Source: Blastochloris tepida (GTDB taxonomy: Bacteria > Pseudomonadota > Alphaproteobacteria > Rhizobiales > Xanthobacteraceae). Taken from it: 64,000 nucleotides of DNA. The translations under genes and the position numbers were made by a program. This document shows, in pieces, positions 59,453-64,000 of this stretch. How positions within the stretch are numbered: position 1 is the first letter of the stretch; the number at the start of each line of letters is the position of its first letter. Below the pieces are notes generated by a model. It was not told the origin of the DNA, searched no databases, and was given only the letters and a program-made list of their open reading frames with translations. The stretch covers positions 794,001-858,000 of the forward strand of contig NZ_AP018907.1 of NCBI RefSeq assembly GCF_003966715.1, read 5' to 3'.

Positions 59453-60088
59453 CTATTGACCGCGTCCTTCCGTGAGCACGATCCGCACCAGATCGGCGGC
59501 GTTCTTGGCGCCGAGCTTTTCCATGATGCGGGCGCGGTGGACCTCGATGGTGCGCGGGCTGATGCCGAGGTGGCGGCCGGCCTCCTTGTTGGAGGCGCCG
59601 GAGGCGATCTGCGCCAGCACCTCGCGCTCGCGCGGCGTCAGCAGGTCGTGGCCGGGGAAGGCCATGTGCAGGAAGTCGGCGCGGCCGTTCTGGTTGCGGC
59701 GGGCGCTGGCGTCGATCGCGTCGCGCACCCGCGACACCACCGTGTCGGCGTCGAACGGCTTCTCGATGAAGTCGAGCGCGCCGTTCTTGATGGCCTCGAC
59801 AGCCATCGGAATGTCGCCCTGGCCGGAAATGATGAAGATCGGCGAGGCGTAGTTCTGGGCGTTCAGCTCCTTGAGGATGTCGAGCCCCGAGCGCCCGGGC
59901 ATGTGCACGTCGAGCAGGATGCAGGCCGGCGTGCGGGAGCGGGCGGCGGCGATGAAGGCGCCGCCATCGGCGAAGCCGGTGACGTGGAAGCCCTCGATCG
60001 TCAGCACGGTGGCGAGCGCGTCGCGCACGGCCGGGTCGTCGTCGACCACGAAAACCTCAAGAGCCCCATTCGATGCAGTCGTCGGCAT
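59453..60088 (-). CDS. fixJ: Response regulator FixJ
   Basis: The 211-residue protein has a receiver domain (VVDDDPAVRDAL, Asp60 in CILLDVHMPG, Ser in FIISGQGD, Lys in FIEKPFD) and a LuxR-type output domain (LTPREREVLAQIASGASNKE, SPRTIEVHRARIMEKLGAKN). These are FixJ hallmarks. When phosphorylated by FixL at low oxygen it should activate fixK. It lies downstream of fixL but with a 250-bp gap, whereas the two are usually joined. Confidence 0.95.
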   Translation of the reverse strand: MPTTASNGALEVFVVDDDPAVRDALATVLTIEGFHVTGFADGGAFIAAARSRTPACILLDVHMPGRSGLDILKELNAQNYASPIFIISGQGDIPMAVEAIKNGALDFIEKPFDADTVVSRVRDAIDASARRNQNGRADFLHMAFPGHDLLTPREREVLAQIASGASNKEAGRHLGISPRTIEVHRARIMEKLGAKNAADLVRIVLTEGRGQ

Positions 60089-60338
60089 GGACTTCCTTTC
60101 GCTCGCCGCCTCGGGCCATTTCCATTGTCGTTGTTGCTAGCACAGGTGTTCGTTGCTGGTTCTGGTGTTCGTTGCTGGTGGTGTTGCCGGCTCGGGCGCC
60201 AGCCGCGCCGCCGTGCGCGGGGAGGGGCCGGACGGCGGCCTCACGATGCCGTTCCTGTCGCGTTCCGTTTGCGCCCGGCTGCCTGCTGCGCTTTGCACTC
60301 CGCGTTCTCGGGACTCCGGCCTCAAAGCATGTCCGGCT
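60089..60338. other. Gap between fixL and fixJ
   Basis: About 250 bp with the AT-poor repeat gttcgttgctggttctggtgttcgttgctgg (two direct copies of gttcgttgctgg at about 60147-60180). The gap could contain a separate fixJ promoter. No gene is seen. Confidence 0.4.
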
Positions 60339-61451
60339 TCATGGCGTTTCGGGCTTGGTTGCCGGAAGCTGCAGAATGAAACACGCGCCGCGGCCCGATC
60401 CGCCAGGATCGACGACCAGATCGCCGCTGTGATTCTGTGCAATCGTCCGCGAAATGGCCAATCCCAGGCCCAGCCCGGTGCGCTTGGAGGTGGAGAACGC
60501 CCGGAACAGATTCTCCATCGCCTCGGGCGAGATGCCCGGACCATTGTCCTGCACGGCCATCTCGACCATGTCGCCGACGGCGCGGGTGATCACCCGCACC
60601 TCCGGCGCTTCCACGCCCTTGACCACCTCCAGCGCGTTGCGCACCAGATTGACGACGATCTGCTGCACCTGCACCGGGTCGACCCGCACCTGCGGCAGAT
60701 CGTCGGCGAACTGGCGCAGGATGCGCGTGCCGCGGCGATGGCCGAGCATGGTCAGCTCCACCGCGTCGTCGACCAGCGGGTTGAGCTCAAGCAGGCGGCG
60801 CTCGGGTTCGCGCTTCTCGACGAACTGGCGCATGCGCTGGATGATGTTGCCGGCGCGTTCGGCCTCCCGCACCGCCTTGTCGAGGATGAGCTTGGTGGTC
60901 TCGGAGAAGCCGCCGCCCTGGCGCGCCTCGCGGGCATTGGCGCGGGCGATGGCCTGAAGATAGAGCATCACCGCGGTCAGCGGCTGGTTGAGCTCGTGCG
61001 CCAGCGCCGCGCCCATCTCGTCCATGGCCGAGACGCGCGCCATGTGAAGCAGGTCCGTCTGCAACTGGTTCAGGCGCTGCTCGGCCTCCTTGCGCGGGCG
61101 CAGGTCGCGCAGGATGCCGATGAACTGCCGGCCGTCCGGCGTGTTGGCCTCGCCGACCGACAGCTCGATCGGGAACACCGCGCCCTCGCGGTGCTGGCCC
61201 ATCACCTCGCGGCCGATGCCGATGATCTTGCGAACCCCGGTGGCCATGTAGGTGGAGATGTAGCCGTCATGGCCGGTGGCGCAGTCGGGCGGCATCAGCA
61301 GGGTGATGTTGCGGCCGATTATCTCGTCCTCGCTCCAGCCGAACAGCCGCTCGCACGCCTGGTTGAACATGAGCACGCGACCGCGCTCGTCGGTGACGAT
61401 GATGCCATCGACGGCGGTATCGAGCACGCTATCCAGACGCGCGTCAGACAC
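60339..61451 (-). CDS. fixL: Oxygen sensor histidine kinase FixL
   Basis: I choose GTG 61449-61451 (VSDARLDSVLDTAVDGIIVT), about 370 residues; the longer ATG frame has no coding character. The PAS domain has the heme ligand His61 in CATGHDGYISTYMATG and the following Arg in KIIGIGREVMGQ, both hallmarks of FixL. The kinase part has AALAHELNQPLTAVMLYLQA, NLVRNALEVVKG, DNGPGISPEAME and RTGLGLGLAISR. No membrane helices precede the PAS, so this is a soluble FixL as in Bradyrhizobium. It should phosphorylate FixJ when oxygen is low. Confidence 0.93.
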   Translation of the reverse strand: MSDARLDSVLDTAVDGIIVTDERGRVLMFNQACERLFGWSEDEIIGRNITLLMPPDCATGHDGYISTYMATGVRKIIGIGREVMGQHREGAVFPIELSVGEANTPDGRQFIGILRDLRPRKEAEQRLNQLQTDLLHMARVSAMDEMGAALAHELNQPLTAVMLYLQAIARANAREARQGGGFSETTKLILDKAVREAERAGNIIQRMRQFVEKREPERRLLELNPLVDDAVELTMLGHRRGTRILRQFADDLPQVRVDPVQVQQIVVNLVRNALEVVKGVEAPEVRVITRAVGDMVEMAVQDNGPGISPEAMENLFRAFSTSKRTGLGLGLAISRTIAQNHSGDLVVDPGGSGRGACFILQLPATKPETP

Positions 61452-61660
61452 GGTTCTCGGGGTGTGGAAGTCGTGGATGAGACTTACTCCCAAAGTCAAA
61501 ATTACGCCAACTTTGGCCTGTCCCGGCGCGGTCCGCAAGTCCTTGGCATGGTGCCGCGCCCGGTTGCGCCGCCAGGGTGCGCTTCTCCTGTGCCGCAGCC
61601 GGTGGCGCCACGCCCGCTTGCCCGCTATGAGCGGCGTTCGCTCTGCCACATCGGACCGCC

Positions 61661-62374
61661 ATGCGCCACCCCGATCCACCCGCATCCGCCGCTGCCGTGA
61701 CGGTCGAACTCGACCGCGCCAGCGTCGAAATCGACGGCCGCACGATCATCGCGCCGACGACGCTGACGCTGACCGAGCGGCGAATCGGCATCATCGGCGC
61801 CAATGGCTCGGGCAAGAGCACCTTCGCCCGCCTGCTGAACGGCCTGATCGTGCCGAGCAGCGGCACGGTGCGGGTCGGCGGGCTCGACACCGCCAAGGAG
61901 GCCGCGCGGGTGCGCCGCATGGTCGGCTTCGTGTTCCAGAATCCCGACAACCAGATCGTCTTTCCGATCGTGGCCGAGGACATGGCGTTCGGGCTCAAGA
62001 ATTCGGGCCTGCCGAAGGCCGAGATTCCGGCGCGGGTGGCGGCCGAGCTGTCGCGGCTCGGCATCGGCCATCTCGCCGAGCGCGCGAGTCATTCGCTCTC
62101 GGGTGGCGAAAAGCAGCTCGCCGCGCTCGCCGCCGTGCTGGTGATGCGCCCCAGGCTCGTGGTGTTCGACGAGCCGACCACGCTGCTCGACCTCAGGAAC
62201 CGCAATCGCATCCGCGCCGTCATCGATGCGCTGGCCGAATCGGCGCTGGTCGTCACCCACGATCTCGATCTCGTGCAGAGCTTCGAACGGGTGCTGGTGA
62301 TCGAGGACGGCCGCATCGCCGCCGATGACGCGCCCGCCGCCGCCATCGCCTGGTATCGGGAGCGCGCCGCGTGA
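61661..62374 (+). CDS. bioM: Biotin ECF transporter ATPase BioM
   Basis: The 237-residue ABC ATPase starts MRHPDPPASAAAVTVELDRA and has Walker A GANGSGKSTFARL, Q-loop VFQNPDNQIVFP, signature SLSGGEKQLAAL, Walker B LVVFDEPTT and the switch His in VVTHDLDL. The Q-loop form FQNPDNQI is typical of ECF-type (CbiO/BioM) ATPases. It overlaps bioN by 4 bp (GTGA) and powers biotin uptake with BioN and BioY. Confidence 0.93.
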   Translation: MRHPDPPASAAAVTVELDRASVEIDGRTIIAPTTLTLTERRIGIIGANGSGKSTFARLLNGLIVPSSGTVRVGGLDTAKEAARVRRMVGFVFQNPDNQIVFPIVAEDMAFGLKNSGLPKAEIPARVAAELSRLGIGHLAERASHSLSGGEKQLAALAAVLVMRPRLVVFDEPTTLLDLRNRNRIRAVIDALAESALVVTHDLDLVQSFERVLVIEDGRIAADDAPAAAIAWYRERAA

Positions 62375-62988
62375 CCGCACCCCTTTATGTTGCCGGCGAC
62401 AGCCTGCTGCACCGCGCGCCGGCGTCTGCCAAGCTCGCGTGTCTTGTGGTGCTCGGCACGGCCGTGTTCCTCACCGCCGATCTTGCGCTGCTTCTGCCCG
62501 CCACGCTCGCCGCGGCGCTGCTGCTTGCGCTCGTCCGCCCGCCGCGGGCGCGGCTGGTGCGCCAGCTTGCCGGCAGCGCGATCCTGATCGGCGTGGTGGC
62601 GCTCATCGCCGGCCTGTCGCAGGACTGGCACCATGCGGCGGTGGTGGCGCTGCGCTTTTCGGCCATTGTGCTGGCGGCGCTGGCGGTGACGCTGTCCACG
62701 CGCGCCGCCGACATGCTGGAGGCGATCGAGGCGGCCCTGGCGCCGCTCGACCGGCGCGGCCTCGTCGATTCCGCCCGCATCGCGCTCGCCGTGTCGCTGG
62801 TGCTGCGCTTCGTGCCCGAAATCCTCGGCCACTACCGCGAGATCCGCGAGGCACAGGCGGCGCGCGGGCTCGACGCCAATCCGGTGGCGCTGATCGTGCC
62901 GCTGGTGGTGCGCACGCTCAAGGACGCCGACGACATCGCCGCCGCCATCGAGGCGCGCGGCTTTCCGCCCGAGCGGGCCGGGCGGTGA
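62371..62988 (+). CDS. bioN: Biotin ECF transporter permease BioN
   Basis: GTG 62371 overlaps bioM. The 205-residue protein has about five membrane helices and the T-component coupling motifs with Ala-Arg-Gly: EAQAARGLDAN and AIEARGFPP. It links the ATPases to the substrate-binding BioY. bioY follows after a 230-bp gap that contains a family B repeat. Confidence 0.92.
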   Translation: MTAPLYVAGDSLLHRAPASAKLACLVVLGTAVFLTADLALLLPATLAAALLLALVRPPRARLVRQLAGSAILIGVVALIAGLSQDWHHAAVVALRFSAIVLAALAVTLSTRAADMLEAIEAALAPLDRRGLVDSARIALAVSLVLRFVPEILGHYREIREAQAARGLDANPVALIVPLVVRTLKDADDIAAAIEARGFPPERAGR

Positions 62989-63004
62989 GGGGCGGGCGCG
63001 TCTG

Positions 63005-63127
63005 ATACGGTTTCCGGTTGATCCCTTCGGGATACCGGAAACGGTCTCACCGAAAACCCCTTGTTCGATAATGGGGTTTTCGGCGATCGGAATACGGTTC
63101 TCCGGCTGATCAGCCGGAAACCGTATG
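63005..63127 (+). repeat. Dispersed repeat, family B copy between bioN and bioY
   Basis: A complete unit, atacggtttccggttgatcc ... cggctgatcagccggaaacc gtat, closely like the units of the 58703 array. It sits inside what is usually a compact bio operon and could form RNA structure between bioN and bioY. Confidence 0.8.
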
Positions 63128-63217
63128 AAAAGACGGCCGGCGCGAAGCCGCTTGTCGGCGGCGGCCAAGCCATGGTCTGGTGCGACGCTCCCTTAAACTT
63201 GGCCGAAGCCTCTCGAC

Positions 63218-63784
63218 ATGACCATCCGCGACGTCGTCCTGATTGCCCTGTTCGCCGCGATCATCGTTGCCCTCGGGCTGGTGCCGGCCATTCCGGTCGC
63301 CGGCATTCCGGTGCCGATCACCCTGCAGACGCTGGGCGTGATGCTGGCCGGCGCTGTTCTCGGCCCCAAGCGGGGTGCTGCCGCCTGCCTGCTCGTCCTC
63401 CTGCTGGTGGTCATCGGCCTGCCGGTGCTGGCCGGCGGCCGCGGCGGGCTCGGCCTGATCCTCAGCCCCACCGGCGGCTTCCTTCTGGGGTTCGTGGCCT
63501 CGGCCTATGTCATCGGCTGGCTGGTCGCCCGGTTCGACCGTCTGCCGCTGGCGCGCGAGAAGCCGGCGGCGCGCGCCGCGCTCACCGTGCTCGCCTGCAT
63601 CATCGGCGGCATTGTGGTCGAATACGCCATCGGCATTCCGTGGCTGGCGGTGGCCGCCGGCCTGCCGCTGTCGAAGGCGGCGCTCGGCGCGCTGGCCTTC
63701 GTGCCGGGCGACCTCGTCAAGGCGATCATCGCCGGCCTCGTCGCCAGCGGCGTCAAGCGGGTCTATCCGATCGCGCCGAAATAG
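63218..63784 (+). CDS. bioY: Biotin-binding ECF component BioY
   Basis: The 188-residue membrane protein starts MTIRDVVLIALFAAIIVALG and has six helices and the BioY motifs VPITLQTLGVMLAGAVLGPK, RGGLGLILSPTGGFLLGF and the C-terminal FVPGDLVKAIIAGLVA. These form the biotin pocket. It can take up biotin alone slowly and with BioMN at high affinity. It is convergent with purD. Confidence 0.95.
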   Translation: MTIRDVVLIALFAAIIVALGLVPAIPVAGIPVPITLQTLGVMLAGAVLGPKRGAAACLLVLLLVVIGLPVLAGGRGGLGLILSPTGGFLLGFVASAYVIGWLVARFDRLPLAREKPAARAALTVLACIIGGIVVEYAIGIPWLAVAAGLPLSKAALGALAFVPGDLVKAIIAGLVASGVKRVYPIAPK

Positions 63785-63792
63785 ACCGGCGG

Positions 63793-64000
63793 TCAGCCGG
63801 CGCGCCCGATCGCCCGCCAGCCGATGTCGCGCCGGCAGAAGCCGCCCGGCCAGTCGATGCGGTCGACCGCGCGGTAGGCCTTGGCCTGCGCCTCGGCGAT
63901 GGTCGGCGCCATGGCGGTGACCCCCAGCACCCGCCCGCCGGCGGCGACGATGTCGTCGCCGCGCTGCGCGGTGCCGGCGTGGAACACCACCACGTCGGGA
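63793..64000 (-). CDS. purD: Phosphoribosylamine-glycine ligase, C-terminal end (runs off window)
   Basis: The frame to the window edge reads [40 protein letters not shown] and [15 protein letters not shown], the conserved C-terminal domain of PurD, which makes GAR in purine synthesis. The ATP-grasp part is outside the window. The gene ends 8 bp from bioY. Confidence 0.93.
   Translation of the reverse strand, partial: PDVVVFHAGTAQRGDDIVAAGGRVLGVTAMAPTIAEAQAKAYRAVDRIDWPGGFCRRDIGWRAIGRAG

Noticed and set aside
61500..61660. Riboswitch or biotin operator before bioM
   Set aside because: I found no structured element or clear BioR/BirA-like dyad by eye.

Overview
The window is high-GC DNA of an alphaproteobacterium, most likely in the Hyphomicrobiales near the Bradyrhizobium/Rhodopseudomonas/Blastochloris group. 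The evidence is a fixL-fixJ-receiver-fixK cluster in the order known from Bradyrhizobium, two phasins, a bioMNY biotin transporter, sigma-EcfG-type promoters (GGAAC-N16-CGTT), an HWE-family kinase and dispersed mosaic palindromic repeats of the Rhizobiales type. The species cannot be fixed from sequence reading alone.

Layout. 1-3.4 kb: two half ABC exporters and an AraC regulator with a perfect 11-bp palindrome upstream (siderophore/iron type by family resemblance). 3.4-6.5 kb: decayed integrase and transposase fragments, then an IS481-family element and an IS5-family element stacked at CTAG sites at the join of two palindromic repeats. 6.5-12.7 kb: metallo-beta-lactamase-fold protein, AraC regulator, methyltransferase, GNAT acetyltransferase, a decayed methyltransferase and an acyl-lipid desaturase. 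13-25 kb: a stress-type block with a glycosyltransferase/debranching-enzyme operon, hemolysin III, tiny membrane proteins, a CheB-CheR-PAS-HWE kinase with a receiver partner, CsbD and DUF1328 proteins. Two perfect EcfG promoters lie here. A second, inverted IS481 copy is inserted in this block.

25-41 kb is a scrapyard. Two inverted, nearly identical 2787-bp IS66-family elements are present, each with an exact 8-bp target duplication and a passenger gene; one splits nhaA. Around them are cold-shock genes (one degenerate), several transposase remnants, a transglutaminase-like protein, a secreted Cys-repeat protein, a VapBC-type toxin-antitoxin pair, and DUF2493 and DNA-methylase remnants.

40.9-48.2 kb is an integrative island bounded by 18-bp direct repeats. 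The right repeat is the 3' end of a tRNA-Arg(ACG) gene. It carries a tyrosine integrase next to the tRNA, a serine resolvase, a RepA-like ATPase, a small acidic protein and a tightly coupled three-gene operon of unknown function. This is the best candidate for an undescribed system in the window.

48.2-64 kb is core chromosome: tRNA-Arg, two phasins, a large PAS histidine kinase, Bfd and bacterioferritin (iron storage and release), a PLP-dependent dehydratase-like enzyme, the FixLJ-receiver-FixK oxygen cascade, BioM-BioN-BioY (ECF biotin uptake) and the 3' end of purD. Three dispersed repeat families (A, B, C below) decorate the intergenic spaces.
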